Positions 9,457 through 18,269 are shown, counted from the stretch's first letter. The stretch is 64,000 nt of DNA from Altibacter lentus (GCF_000746845.1 NZ_KN050846.1:751394-815393), one strand, 5' to 3'. The notes: generated by a model not told the origin, from the letters alone. A program made the numbers and translations.

Positions 9457-9503
9457 TTCCAGTTTTATGAAATTGTAGTATTTTCATCCCAAACAAAAAA
9501 ATA

Positions 9504-10163
9504 ATGATCGAAGCCCGGAATATCCACAAATATTATGACGACCTCCATGTATTAAAAGGAGTAGATCTCCATATTTCGAAAGGTGAGATCGTTTCTATTG
9601 TAGGTGCTTCGGGGGCAGGAAAGACCACGCTCCTTCAAATTCTAGGGACCTTAGATGGCTATGAGACAGCTAAAGGATCCTTAGAAATCAATGCGACGGA
9701 CATCGCTACCCTTAAAGGAAAGCAGTTGGCTAAGTTCAGGAATGAAAATCTAGGCTTTATCTTTCAGTTTCATCAGTTATTACCCGAATTTACAGCACTT
9801 GAAAATGTTTGTATTCCGGCTTTCATTAAGAACACCACACGTTCGGAAGCAGAAAAGAAAGCCAAAGAATTGCTTCGTTTCTTAGGCCTCTCACATAGGG
9901 AAGGTCATAAACCCAACGAACTTTCGGGCGGGGAACAACAACGAGTCGCAGTGGCAAGGGCGCTGGTGAATGATCCGGCCATCATTCTGGCCGATGAGCC
10001 CAGCGGAAATCTAGACACCGAAAGTGCAGAGAATCTGCATCAACTGTTCTTTACCCTTCGCGATACTTTTGGACAAACTTTTGTCATCGTTACACACAAT
10101 GAGGAGTTGGCTAATATGGCCGATCGTAAATTGACCATGCAGGACGGAAAAATTTTAGTATAA
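9504..10163 (+). CDS. ABC transporter ATPase, LolD-like
   Basis: 219-residue ATP-binding protein. Walker [10 protein letters not shown] spans residues 34-42, the signature is [15 protein letters not shown], Walker B is [12 protein letters not shown], and the H-loop is VTHN. The length and the lack of extra domains fit the LolD/MacB/FtsE group that works with MacB-fold permeases, for example in lipoprotein release from the inner membrane. No permease gene is adjacent, so the partner lies elsewhere. LolD is the best single guess but not proven. The following gene starts 3 bases after the stop. Confidence 0.85.
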   Translation: MIEARNIHKYYDDLHVLKGVDLHISKGEIVSIVGASGAGKTTLLQILGTLDGYETAKGSLEINATDIATLKGKQLAKFRNENLGFIFQFHQLLPEFTALENVCIPAFIKNTTRSEAEKKAKELLRFLGLSHREGHKPNELSGGEQQRVAVARALVNDPAIILADEPSGNLDTESAENLHQLFFTLRDTFGQTFVIVTHNEELANMADRKLTMQDGKILV

Positions 10164-10166
10164 TCT

Positions 10167-10931
10167 ATGGACCGGAGTGAGCTAAAGGAGTTTCTGGACG
10201 AAAAAGCCGCCTTTTATAATCAGCCGAAGTTCATTGAGACCGATCCCATTCAAATTCCCCATCTTTTCACGAAAAAAGAGGATATTGAGATCGCAGCGTT
10301 TTTAATAGCCACTATTGCCTGGGGGAACAGAAAAAGCATTATCACAAATGGTACGAAGCTCATGGAGCTTATGGAATGGTCACCTTATGACTTCGTGATG
10401 CACTTTTCTGAAAAAGACACCCAACGATTTGCCGGTTTTGTACATCGTACTTTCAATGAAAAAGATCTTATTTATTTTCTGAAAGCCTTACAGAACATTT
10501 ACCAACATCATGGCGGACTGGAACAGGTGTTTGAAAATGCTTCGGAAGGAAAAACCCTGCAGCAAGGGATCCACCACGTGCGAAGCTTGTTCTTTGCATT
10601 ACCTCACCTCCCCCGAACCGAAAAACATTTCAGTGATCCTTTGAAGAATTCTGCGGCGAAACGTATCAATATGTTTTTACGATGGATGGTACGCCGGGAC
10701 GCTGCCGGGGTCGATTTTGGAATTTGGTCACGCCTCTCCCCTTCTCAATTGTCCTGCCCGTTGGACGTTCACAGCGGTAATGTGGCACGAAAGTTACAGT
10801 TGTTGAACCGGAGGCAAAATGATGCAAAGGCCTTAGTAGAATTAGACACTTCCCTGCGCCGTTTGGATGCAATTGATCCTGTTAAATATGATTTTGCGTT
10901 GTTTGGTTTGGGGGTCTTCGAAAATTTTTAA
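10167..10931 (+). CDS. TIGR02757 (DUF2400) family protein
   Basis: 254-residue protein of the TIGR02757 family. Characteristic stretches are DPIQIPHLFTKKEDIEIAAF, IATIAWGNRKSI and, near the end, LDVHSGNVARKL and DPVKYDFALFGLGV. The family is distantly related in fold to DNA-glycosylase HhH proteins (the C-terminal part has a similar LDVH arrangement), but no function is established that I know of. It is placed 3 bases after the LolD-like gene and should be co-transcribed with it. Confidence 0.85.
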   Translation: MDRSELKEFLDEKAAFYNQPKFIETDPIQIPHLFTKKEDIEIAAFLIATIAWGNRKSIITNGTKLMELMEWSPYDFVMHFSEKDTQRFAGFVHRTFNEKDLIYFLKALQNIYQHHGGLEQVFENASEGKTLQQGIHHVRSLFFALPHLPRTEKHFSDPLKNSAAKRINMFLRWMVRRDAAGVDFGIWSRLSPSQLSCPLDVHSGNVARKLQLLNRRQNDAKALVELDTSLRRLDAIDPVKYDFALFGLGVFENF

Positions 10932-10956
10932 CATAATAAATTTACATTACACTTTT

Positions 10957-11013
10957 ATCGATAAAACACACATTTTATCGTTTATATGTATTTTTTTTGT
11001 ATGTTTGGATACC
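10957..11013 (+). promoter_or_regulatory. Promoter block shared with the 52.6-kb LuxR-like gene
   Basis: Contains an ATCGAT palindrome (10957-10962, inside TTTTATCGATAAAA at 10953-10966), a TGTATTTTTT tract from 10987, and the -7 box TATGTTTG at 11000-11007 inside GTAT-N6-ATAC. The same elements occur at identical spacing at 52569-52625: the two blocks align without gaps, about 44 of 57 positions by hand count. There is no TTG at the -33 position, as expected for an activator-dependent promoter. Confidence 0.65.
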
Positions 11014-11034
11014 TAACAACTTAACCTACTTATT

Positions 11035-11568
11035 ATGAAAACTAAAATTACACTACTTGCGCTTTGTTCTTTAGTACTGCTTAGTTGCCAAAAAGAAGAT
11101 ACTTTACCCGTCAATGATTCTTCAAATCTTATCATTGAAATTGGTGACGGAACGGTGCCGGATCCCACTTCATCCATTTATACGACGGATCTCATGGCAG
11201 GACAAAATATGTATGCCGGTACCGTAAATGTGGAATATATAGACGGCACTATTGTAGTCACCTATGCTTCGGAAGGTGATTGGGGTATTGATGAGACACA
11301 CTTATTTGTGGGAGACTTGAGTAATTTGCCCGTTAACGGAGGAGGAAATCCTAAGATTGGAAAATTCCCATACAAAGGGACTCACCCTGCAGGAACTACT
11401 ACTGTAACGGTTATCACAATTCCTGCTGCATCGGGTGAATGTGTCACTGTGGCAGCACATGCCGTTGTAACCAATGCCGCTACCGGTCAATCGGAAACTG
11501 CTTGGGGAGATGGTGAATCAATTGGAGGGAACAACTGGTCTATGATGTTCGAAGTTTGCATACCATAA
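11035..11568 (+). CDS. Secreted lipoprotein, unknown
   Basis: 177 residues with a signal sequence and lipobox (VLLSCQKE, cysteine at about residue 18), so a lipoprotein. The mature part is rich in Thr, Gly and Val and low in charge, consistent with a beta-sandwich; it includes GDWGIDETHLFVGDL and ends EVCIP. Two cysteines near residues 142 and 175 could form a disulfide. I do not recognise a named family. It has its own promoter, which is nearly the same as that of the membrane LuxR-like gene at 52.6 kb, and its own terminator, so it is a single-gene unit. Confidence 0.8.
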   Translation: MKTKITLLALCSLVLLSCQKEDTLPVNDSSNLIIEIGDGTVPDPTSSIYTTDLMAGQNMYAGTVNVEYIDGTIVVTYASEGDWGIDETHLFVGDLSNLPVNGGGNPKIGKFPYKGTHPAGTTTVTVITIPAASGECVTVAAHAVVTNAATGQSETAWGDGESIGGNNWSMMFEVCIP

Positions 11569-11589
11569 CCAAAATGTATTAATACATAG

Positions 11590-11628
11590 AAGCTCCAAAA
11601 TCCTCATGGGATCTTTGGAGCTTTTTTT
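11590..11628 (+). terminator. Terminator of the lipoprotein gene
   Basis: Arms AAGCTCCAAA and TTTGGAGCTT around a 14-base loop, followed by seven T residues. Confidence 0.85.
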
Positions 11629-11636
11629 ATTAGCAA

Positions 11637-11721
11637 CCTCTTTGTTATTTGCATCAAAGAGGGATGACAGTCAAGAAGCAATGTTACGCGTTAACTTTTT
11701 TGTGTAAAATGTTAACGTAAC
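11637..11721. repeat. Two inverted repeats before the first histidine kinase
   Basis: First pair: CCTCTTTG (11637-11644) and CAAAGAGG (11655-11662), a perfect 8-base hairpin without a T run. Second pair: GTTACGCGTTAAC (11683-11695) and GTTAACGTAAC (11711-11721), inverted copies differing by two inserted bases. They sit in the only 205-base gap here and could be operators for the kinase gene. Confidence 0.45.
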
Positions 11722-11773
11722 ACTTTCGGTTTTACGATATTTGTAGGTCTATCAAATAAAACAGAATCTTACA

Positions 11774-12970
11774 TTGATCACACCTACGCTTCCGAAGAAT
11801 GAACAAGAGCGCCTTAACGCAGTAAAATCTTATAGCCTGTTAGACACGCTACCCGAAGAGGACTTCGATAATATTACTGCGCTGGTGGCAAGTATTTGTG
11901 ACGTTCCAATATCTTTGGTTACACTTCTGGATGCCGATCGTAATTTCTTAAAATCTCATTATGGTATTCCGTTTAATGAGTCGCCACGCGACATTTCATT
12001 TTGCGGACATGCCATTCTGGACGAATCCAACATCTTTATTGTTGAAGATGCCAGAAAGGACGATCGCTTTAAAAACAACCCTCTGGTAAGCGAGCAGGGT
12101 GCGATCTTCTATGCAGGGGTCCGACTTATAAATCCGGATGGATTTCCTCTTGGAACACTTTGCGTTTTCGATGTAAAGCCGCGTACGCTGGATGACAAAC
12201 AAAGAAAGACCTTACTTGCCCTAGCGCGTCAAGTGATGAACTTGTTTGAAGAACGAAAAAAGAACAAACAATTAGAACTGCTTCAAAAGGAGCTGCAGAA
12301 CAAAAACGATGAATTAAAGAACTTTGCAGGCGTGATCTCGCACGATATGAAAATGCCTTTAGCAAATATGATCCTGACAGCAGATATTCTCAAAGCAAAA
12401 TATTCAGAACAACTAGATACTCAGGCTCAGAAATACATATCGTACCTCAAGCAGTCATCCTTTACATTGAGCGATTATATTTCGGGGTTACTGGCGCATT
12501 ACGAGAGTGACAAACTAACCTCCGGCTCACATGAGACCTTCGACCTCAACCAACTTCTGGAAGAAATCGTGGACCTATTGAATATCGATATTGATTGTGA
12601 GATCAACTTTCCTGAAGAAAATCTCGAACTCTCCTGCAACAGGGCCGCCTTAGAGCAGATCCTTCTCAATTTAATAGGTAACAGCTTAAAGTATAACGAT
12701 AAGGAAAAGATCGTGATCGATATGACCTGTACCAAAACCGACGATATGTATCATTTTGTATTGTCCGATAACGGTATGGGAATCCCTAAAGACAAGCAAA
12801 ACGAGATCTTCGATCTGTTCACTACCGTGGGCAATTTAGACAGGAATGGCAAAAAAGGACACGGGATCGGTCTCTCTACCGTCCAAAAATTAGTCAATGG
12901 AATGGGTGGCAACATTAGTGTCAATTCAGAACTTGGAAAACGCACTACGTTCGAATTCACGTTTAAATAA
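11774..12970 (+). CDS. GAF-domain histidine kinase (copy 1)
   Basis: 398-residue cytosolic sensor kinase. Residues about 1-165 form a GAF domain (SICDVPISLVTLLD, SPRDISFCGHAIL). A HisKA domain follows with the phospho-acceptor His190 in VISHDMKMPLANM, then an HATPase domain with N-box LEQILLNLIGNSLKYND, G1 DNGMGIP and G2 GHGIGLSTV. There is no membrane segment, so the signal is intracellular. The start is TTG at 11774; it is supported because the next gene, an ATG-started paralogue, aligns from the first residue (MITPTLPKNE against MISPKAPYNE). No response regulator is adjacent. Confidence 0.9.
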   Translation: MITPTLPKNEQERLNAVKSYSLLDTLPEEDFDNITALVASICDVPISLVTLLDADRNFLKSHYGIPFNESPRDISFCGHAILDESNIFIVEDARKDDRFKNNPLVSEQGAIFYAGVRLINPDGFPLGTLCVFDVKPRTLDDKQRKTLLALARQVMNLFEERKKNKQLELLQKELQNKNDELKNFAGVISHDMKMPLANMILTADILKAKYSEQLDTQAQKYISYLKQSSFTLSDYISGLLAHYESDKLTSGSHETFDLNQLLEEIVDLLNIDIDCEINFPEENLELSCNRAALEQILLNLIGNSLKYNDKEKIVIDMTCTKTDDMYHFVLSDNGMGIPKDKQNEIFDLFTTVGNLDRNGKKGHGIGLSTVQKLVNGMGGNISVNSELGKRTTFEFTFK

Positions 12971-13055
12971 CTTGACAACCCTCATCAACTTTATCACTTT
13001 CTTAACATCCAGAGGTGTCCTTTCTTACGTATATTTCACCTGCTAACAGTAAACT

Positions 13056-14252
13056 ATGATTTCCCCAAAAGCCCCTTATAATGAGGCCGAACGTTTGGCC
13101 GAATTACATTCTTACAATTTATTAGATACGCTCCCCGAGGTTGATTACGACAACATCACTGCTTTGATCGCTTCCATTTGCGACGTGCCTATTTCGTTAG
13201 TGACCCTTTTGGATAAGGACCGTAATTTTTTGAAATCTCATTTTGGACTCGATATACAGGAATCGCCGCGTGATATTTCATTTTGCGGTCATGCCATTTT
13301 AAACGACAATGACCTGTTTATTGTAGAGGACGCTCGAAAGGACGAACGGTTTTACGACAATCCTATTATTGAAGAATACGGTACTGTTTTTTACGCCGGC
13401 GCCCCACTTCGCAATGAGAACGGTTATGCCCTGGGGACCCTATGTATCTATGATGTGAAGCCGAGAGCCCTTTCAGAAAAACAAAAAAATTCATTGAAAC
13501 TTCTTGCAAAACAGGTGGTAAACCTATTTGAACTACATAGAAAAAATGCACACCTGTTGGAATTGCAGGCAGAGCAAAAGCGGCGAAACGAACGTCTCCA
13601 CTCGTTCGCACATGTCGTTTCTCATGACCTTAAATCACCGTTGGCCAATATCACCAGTCTTACGCGTTTACTAAGAGAGGAGAATGCAACGACATTGAGC
13701 GAAACCTCATTACAATATCTCGAATATATGGAAGAATCTTCTTTAACACTAAAGGAGTATATCAACGGGATACTTAGGTTTTACAGGAATGACAGTCTTT
13801 CGGAATCACAAAAAGAAGATGTTAGTTATAGTGAATTCTTTGATGCCATTAGCGAAATGCTCATTTTAAAGGATTCTGAATTTTGCTACCCTACTAACGG
13901 TATATTTAGAAATATCAACAAGGCAGCGTTAACACAAATCGTGCTGAATTTGGTTGACAACGGCCTCAAATACAATCCGAAAGAACTGTGCACCGTTACA
14001 GCTGTGGTCTCAGAAAACGATAGTTATTATACCTTTCAAATAACCGATAACGGAAGAGGTATCGAACCTGAAAAACAGGAGGAGATCTTCCAACTGTTCA
14101 AGACAGCGGGGATCAAGGATCGCAGGGGTAAAGAAGGTACAGGAATTGGGTTGGCTACTGTAAAGAGCCTTGTGACCAAGTTGGGAGGTGACATACATCT
14201 CGATTCGGAAATGAGTGTTGGAAGTACTTTTACGTTTACCATTAAGAAATAG
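13056..14252 (+). CDS. GAF-domain histidine kinase (copy 2)
   Basis: 398-residue paralogue of the preceding gene, identical in length. The GAF domains align without gaps and the phospho-acceptor is again His190 (VVSHDLKSPLANI). N-box LTQIVLNLVDNGLKYNP, G1 DNGRGIEP and G2 GTGIGLATV are intact, so the kinase should be active. The GAF half is far more alike between the copies than the linker and dimerisation helices. The pair is a tandem duplication separated by 85 bases. No receiver-domain gene lies nearby, so the partner is unknown. Confidence 0.9.
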   Translation: MISPKAPYNEAERLAELHSYNLLDTLPEVDYDNITALIASICDVPISLVTLLDKDRNFLKSHFGLDIQESPRDISFCGHAILNDNDLFIVEDARKDERFYDNPIIEEYGTVFYAGAPLRNENGYALGTLCIYDVKPRALSEKQKNSLKLLAKQVVNLFELHRKNAHLLELQAEQKRRNERLHSFAHVVSHDLKSPLANITSLTRLLREENATTLSETSLQYLEYMEESSLTLKEYINGILRFYRNDSLSESQKEDVSYSEFFDAISEMLILKDSEFCYPTNGIFRNINKAALTQIVLNLVDNGLKYNPKELCTVTAVVSENDSYYTFQITDNGRGIEPEKQEEIFQLFKTAGIKDRRGKEGTGIGLATVKSLVTKLGGDIHLDSEMSVGSTFTFTIKK

Positions 14253-14273
14253 CTATAAATCGGATGCATTTTA

Positions 14274-14355
14274 TATCTTTGGCCCCAGCCGGATGCAGCG
14301 GATTTAACTTAGACGTGTAAAAGCTTGGATAAAATTTTCTGCGACCTATCCGGTT
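14274..14355 (+). promoter_or_regulatory. -7 box and structured leader before the BatA gene
   Basis: A TATCTTTG box (14274-14281) is followed at once by a possible RNA hairpin: AGCCGGAT (14287-14294) can pair with ATCCGGTT (14348-14355), and inside it GCAG with CTGC. The predicted transcript would begin at the foot of this stem, leaving a leader of about 90 bases. No known riboswitch consensus is recognised. Confidence 0.4.
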
Positions 14356-14377
14356 GAGATGACAAATTGTTCTTGGA

Positions 14378-16300
14378 ATGCAGTTTAAACACCCCGAAAT
14401 ACTTTATGCCCTTTTTCTACTGCTCATCCCAATTATTATTCATCTTTTTCAGCTTCGAAAATTCCAGCGGATAGACTTTACCAATGTGGCTTTCCTCCAA
14501 AAAGTCACCATCCAGACCAGAAAAAGTTCACAACTTAAAAAATGGCTAACGCTTCTTATGCGCCTGCTAGCATTGGCCTGTATTATCGTGGCTTTTGCTC
14601 AACCCTTTACGGCATCACGTTCTGCCCTGAACACAAATAAGGAAACGGTGGTATACGTGGATAACTCTTTTAGTATGCAGGCAAAAGGTCCGCAGGGTCC
14701 GTTATTACAACGAGCCCTACAAGATGTATTTGAGCAAACTGTGGGAAATGAACAAATTAGTTGGTTCACCAATAATCAAGACCGAAGGAATGTCACTGTA
14801 CAAGATTTCAAGAATGAATTATTGCGAGTGGATTATACCCAAAAGCAACTCACCCCGGCCGAAGTCGTTCTAAAGGCACAGCAATTGTTTTCTAACGCCC
14901 CCGATGCTTCAAAGCAGCTTATTTATATTTCCGATTTTCAACAAAAAGAAGCGTTTCCGGAGATTCCCGAAGAGCTGCGCATCGACGCTGTACCCCTTCG
15001 CCCTGTCGCTACCGGCCACATTGGTATCGACACCGCTTATATTGCTTCGAAGTCGGTGAATACTATACAGTTGAAGGTGGTCGTTTCTGCTTCGGAAACA
15101 TACACACAACCCATTTCGGTCTCACTCTACAAAGCGGCCAATCTCATCGCTAAATCGGCCGTTGATCTTTCTGAAAAAACTTCAGAAACCATTACATTCG
15201 ACTTAGAGAATACGGGTGCCATTGTAGGGTATGTGACATTGAACGATCCTAACATCGTGTACGATAACACACTTTTTTTTAGCAGTAATGCTCCTGAAAA
15301 GATAAAGGTTCTAAGCATTAATGAAGCAAATGCCAACTTCCTACAGCGTTTGTTCGATCAACCTGAATTTGAATACACACAACTGGCACATGATGCCGTA
15401 GATTACAATACAATTCCGAATCAGAATTTTATTATTCTGAACGAATTGGAAAAATTGCCTTCTTCCCTCGTCACCGCATTGCGATCGTTTGTGAATAATG
15501 GAGGTAGCCTCTTAATAATTCCTTCTGAAACCGGCGATCTAAGTTCTTATAATTCGGCCTTAGGTCTTTTTGGTCTGGGTAGTTTTGCTGTGGGAGTGGA
15601 TCAAGAACGTAAGATCACACAAATTGTTTTCGATCACCCACTCTATGAAAACGTATTTGAAAAGCGGGTCGTCAATTTCCAGTATCCAAAGGTGAATTCC
15701 TACTTCCCGCTTAGTACAAATGCCACTTCGGCCCTGGCCTTTGAAGACGGCAAACCATTCTTGATAGGAAATAAGGGAAGCTATCTCTTTGCAACCTCTA
15801 TCAATTCTGAAAATTCTAATTTTCAAAATTCTCCGCTTATTGTTCCTACATTGTACAATATGGCGCAACAGAGTTTACCGCTGCCTAAGTTGTACTACGA
15901 GATTGGTAAACAAAATCAGTTTTCGGTACCCGTAACGCTGCTTCAGGATGAGATCGTGAAGATAAGGGACAGTAGTTTACAGTTCATTCCGCTTCAGCAA
16001 ACAAAGGCAAATAAAGTAGATATCACTACACAGGACGAGCCTGCAACGGCAGGGACGTATCAAATTGAAAAGGGCACAGAATTTATTCAACACCTTAGTT
16101 TCAATTACGATCGGGATGAAAGCGTGTTACAATATGCAGATCCGGAGGATTGGGAAGGTGTCGAAATTCACAAATCGGTTGAAGCATTGTTTGAAACTAT
16201 AAGTGAAGCAAATTCTATTAACAGTTTTTGGAAATGGTTTGCTATTTTTGCCTTATTATTTCTTGTCATGGAAATGCTTATCTTAAAATTCTATAAATGA
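14378..16300 (+). CDS. BatA-type membrane protein with vWA-like domain
   Basis: 640 residues. The N-terminus (FKHPEILYALFLLLIPIIIHLF, then a second helix near 58-75) is the double-transmembrane BatA domain (TIGR02226). A von Willebrand A-like region begins at about residue 95 with a MIDAS-like DNSFS in VVYVDNSFSMQ. The rest is a large periplasmic part of glutamine-amidotransferase-like topology, closed by a third helix (residues about 615-635). Family members are linked to aerotolerance and membrane integrity, without a defined activity. The stop overlaps the next start (ATGA), so it is co-translated with the dihydroorotase homologue. Confidence 0.85.
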   Translation: MQFKHPEILYALFLLLIPIIIHLFQLRKFQRIDFTNVAFLQKVTIQTRKSSQLKKWLTLLMRLLALACIIVAFAQPFTASRSALNTNKETVVYVDNSFSMQAKGPQGPLLQRALQDVFEQTVGNEQISWFTNNQDRRNVTVQDFKNELLRVDYTQKQLTPAEVVLKAQQLFSNAPDASKQLIYISDFQQKEAFPEIPEELRIDAVPLRPVATGHIGIDTAYIASKSVNTIQLKVVVSASETYTQPISVSLYKAANLIAKSAVDLSEKTSETITFDLENTGAIVGYVTLNDPNIVYDNTLFFSSNAPEKIKVLSINEANANFLQRLFDQPEFEYTQLAHDAVDYNTIPNQNFIILNELEKLPSSLVTALRSFVNNGGSLLIIPSETGDLSSYNSALGLFGLGSFAVGVDQERKITQIVFDHPLYENVFEKRVVNFQYPKVNSYFPLSTNATSALAFEDGKPFLIGNKGSYLFATSINSENSNFQNSPLIVPTLYNMAQQSLPLPKLYYEIGKQNQFSVPVTLLQDEIVKIRDSSLQFIPLQQTKANKVDITTQDEPATAGTYQIEKGTEFIQHLSFNYDRDESVLQYADPEDWEGVEIHKSVEALFETISEANSINSFWKWFAIFALLFLVMEMLILKFYK

Positions 16301-17553
16301 ACGTACTACTAAAATCGGCCGTAATTGTTGACCCTACCAGTAAGCATCATTTAAAAAAGAGGGATGTACTTATCGAGAAAGGCAAGATCTCTAAAATAAG
16401 CACTTCTATAAGCAACCCAAAGAAGGTTAAAGAAATAAAACTCCCCAACCTACACATATCACAGGGTTGGTTTGATCCTAGTGTCTCCTTTGGAGAGCCG
16501 GGTTTTGAAGAACGGGAGACCTTAACCCATGGTCTAAAGACTGCTGCTCACAGCGGTTTCACACAGGTAGCTGTCAATGCCAATACCTACCCGGTAACCG
16601 ATAGTAAATCGAACATCAAGTTCCTTCGCTCCAAAGCTGAAGGGCAACCGGTTTCCCTTTATCCCATAGGTGCTTTAACATTGGGAAGTAAAGGAGTGGA
16701 TCTAGCAGAATTGTATGACATGAGCAACGAAGGAGCGGTGTCCTTCTACGATTACAAAAGGTCTATAGAAAATGCGAACCTTATAAAGATCGCACTACAA
16801 TATTCTCAAAATTTCGATGCGCTTGTACAATCGTTTCCATTCGATCCTTCCGTAGCGCGCAACGGTATGGTGAACGAGGAAGTGAATAGTACCAAACTTG
16901 GACTCAAGGGAATTCCTGCTCTCTCCGAAGAATTACAGATCACGCGAGACCTGTACCTCTTGGAGTATACCGGTGGTAAGCTCCACATTCCTACTGTTTC
17001 CACCAAAAAATCAGTAAACCTTATTAAAGAGGCAAAAAAGAATGGTTTGCAAATAAGTTGCAGCGTAGCCGTTGCCAATCTTTGTCTTACCGATGACCTG
17101 CTGGAGAGCTTTGATACCGATTACAAACTTATGCCGCCATTGCGAACCCTTACAGATATAAAAGCGTTGCAAAAGGGATTAAAAGAAGGCGTGATCGACG
17201 GAGTTACAAGCGATCACGACCCTATTGATATAGAACATAAGAAAACAGAGTTCGACCATGCCAGTTTTGGAAGTATCGGTCTGGAAAGCTGTTTCGGAGC
17301 CTTGCGAAGTGTTGTTGATACCGAAACTGCCATTGCAGCTCTTACTCGTTTAAAATCGGTTTTTAAAATTCCTGTCACTTCCGTTACTGAAGGTGCCGAG
17401 GCAACACTCACCCTTTTCGATCCTGATATTTCCTGGACCTTTTCAGAAAAAGATATTGTTTCCACCTCCAAGAACGCTGCGTTCAGAGGTAAAGAGTTGA
17501 AGGGCAAAGCCTACGGGATCTATGGCAATAAAAAATTAGTCCTCAACAGTTAA
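16297..17553 (+). CDS. Dihydroorotase-like protein without metal ligands
   Basis: 418-residue amidohydrolase of the dihydroorotase family (QGWFDPSVSFGEPGFEERET, TSDHDPID, GLESCFGALR). In active enzymes the first strand carries D-x-H-x-H-x-R-E-P-G; here it reads DPSVSFGEPG, so both zinc histidines are Ser62 and Ser64 and the substrate arginine is Gly66. The usual HxxHxST reads HIPTVST, losing a further histidine. It therefore looks catalytically inactive. Non-catalytic dihydroorotase homologues in other bacteria support assembly of aspartate transcarbamoylase; that role here is inference. It overlaps the BatA gene by 4 bases. Confidence 0.85.
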   Translation: MNVLLKSAVIVDPTSKHHLKKRDVLIEKGKISKISTSISNPKKVKEIKLPNLHISQGWFDPSVSFGEPGFEERETLTHGLKTAAHSGFTQVAVNANTYPVTDSKSNIKFLRSKAEGQPVSLYPIGALTLGSKGVDLAELYDMSNEGAVSFYDYKRSIENANLIKIALQYSQNFDALVQSFPFDPSVARNGMVNEEVNSTKLGLKGIPALSEELQITRDLYLLEYTGGKLHIPTVSTKKSVNLIKEAKKNGLQISCSVAVANLCLTDDLLESFDTDYKLMPPLRTLTDIKALQKGLKEGVIDGVTSDHDPIDIEHKKTEFDHASFGSIGLESCFGALRSVVDTETAIAALTRLKSVFKIPVTSVTEGAEATLTLFDPDISWTFSEKDIVSTSKNAAFRGKELKGKAYGIYGNKKLVLNS

Positions 17554-17557
17554 TCAC

Positions 17558-17866
17558 ATGAGCACTCCTCCCGGAAAGAACAAAGCCATTATTGCGTATA
17601 TCACTTTTATAGGCATGCTCATTGCGATTTCAATGAATCGAGATGAAAAGCACGAATTTGCTACTTGGCATATAAAAAATATGTTCGGGTTGGTCATTCT
17701 GTTGTTCGTGGCGGTAGCGTTACAGAATTATCCTATTGGAATCTACGTCTATTGGTTGAGTGTCGCGCTATGGCTGTTTTGCCTGGTTATGGCGCTGACT
17801 AACAGAAAGATGGGAATTCCTTGGTTAAGTGAGAAATTTCAGTCGTGGTTTACATTTTTAGATTAG
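17558..17866 (+). CDS. Small DUF4870-like membrane protein (copy 1)
   Basis: 102 residues with three hydrophobic segments (about 8-25, 42-60 and 66-85). The start KNKAIIAYITFIGMLIAISMNRDEKHEFATWHIKNM parallels the following gene, with a shared AYIT..G.IIA......K.....FHIR pattern, so the two are paralogues. This arrangement is typical of the DUF4870 family of small membrane proteins with no known role. It begins 4 bases after the dihydroorotase-like gene and should be part of the same operon. Confidence 0.7.
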   Translation: MSTPPGKNKAIIAYITFIGMLIAISMNRDEKHEFATWHIKNMFGLVILLFVAVALQNYPIGIYVYWLSVALWLFCLVMALTNRKMGIPWLSEKFQSWFTFLD

Positions 17867-17915
17867 TTATCCTATCTTTAAGGGATCTAACTAAATACTA
17901 ATCGAATCAAAACTC

Positions 17916-18245
17916 ATGACAAACACTTCAGTAGACAACGGAAAAACTGTAGCCATTCTGGCTTACATTACAATTATTGGATGGATCATCGCACTGGTGA
18001 TGCACAACGATAAAAAAACCGACTTCGGGGCTTTTCACATTAGGCAGACATTAGGGATTATGGTAGTGGCTGTGGTATTGAGCATTATAATTTCGGTTGT
18101 AGGTATTCCAATCTTGGGATGGATCCTGCAATTGGCGATCTTAGTATTCTGGATCCTAGGATTTATAGGAGCCATTCAAGGGGAAAAGAAGTTAGTTCCG
18201 CTTTTAGGAGAACAGTTTCAGGACTGGTTTAAGGGGATTGGATAA
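17916..18245 (+). CDS. Small DUF4870-like membrane protein (copy 2)
   Basis: 109 residues with three transmembrane segments (about 11-29, 47-68 and 70-88). It resembles copy 1 in its N-terminal AYITIIGWIIALVMHNDKK and in the final WF motif (FQDWFKGIG against FQSWFTFLD). Function unknown. It lies 49 bases after copy 1 and a strong terminator follows, so it ends the BatA operon. Confidence 0.72.
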   Translation: MTNTSVDNGKTVAILAYITIIGWIIALVMHNDKKTDFGAFHIRQTLGIMVVAVVLSIIISVVGIPILGWILQLAILVFWILGFIGAIQGEKKLVPLLGEQFQDWFKGIG

Positions 18246-18269
18246 AATTTTATAAAAATTTTAATGACT

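Noticed and set aside
11637-11662. CCTCTTTG/CAAAGAGG hairpin as a terminator
   Set aside because: No T run follows it, and the lipoprotein gene already has a good terminator at 11590-11628.
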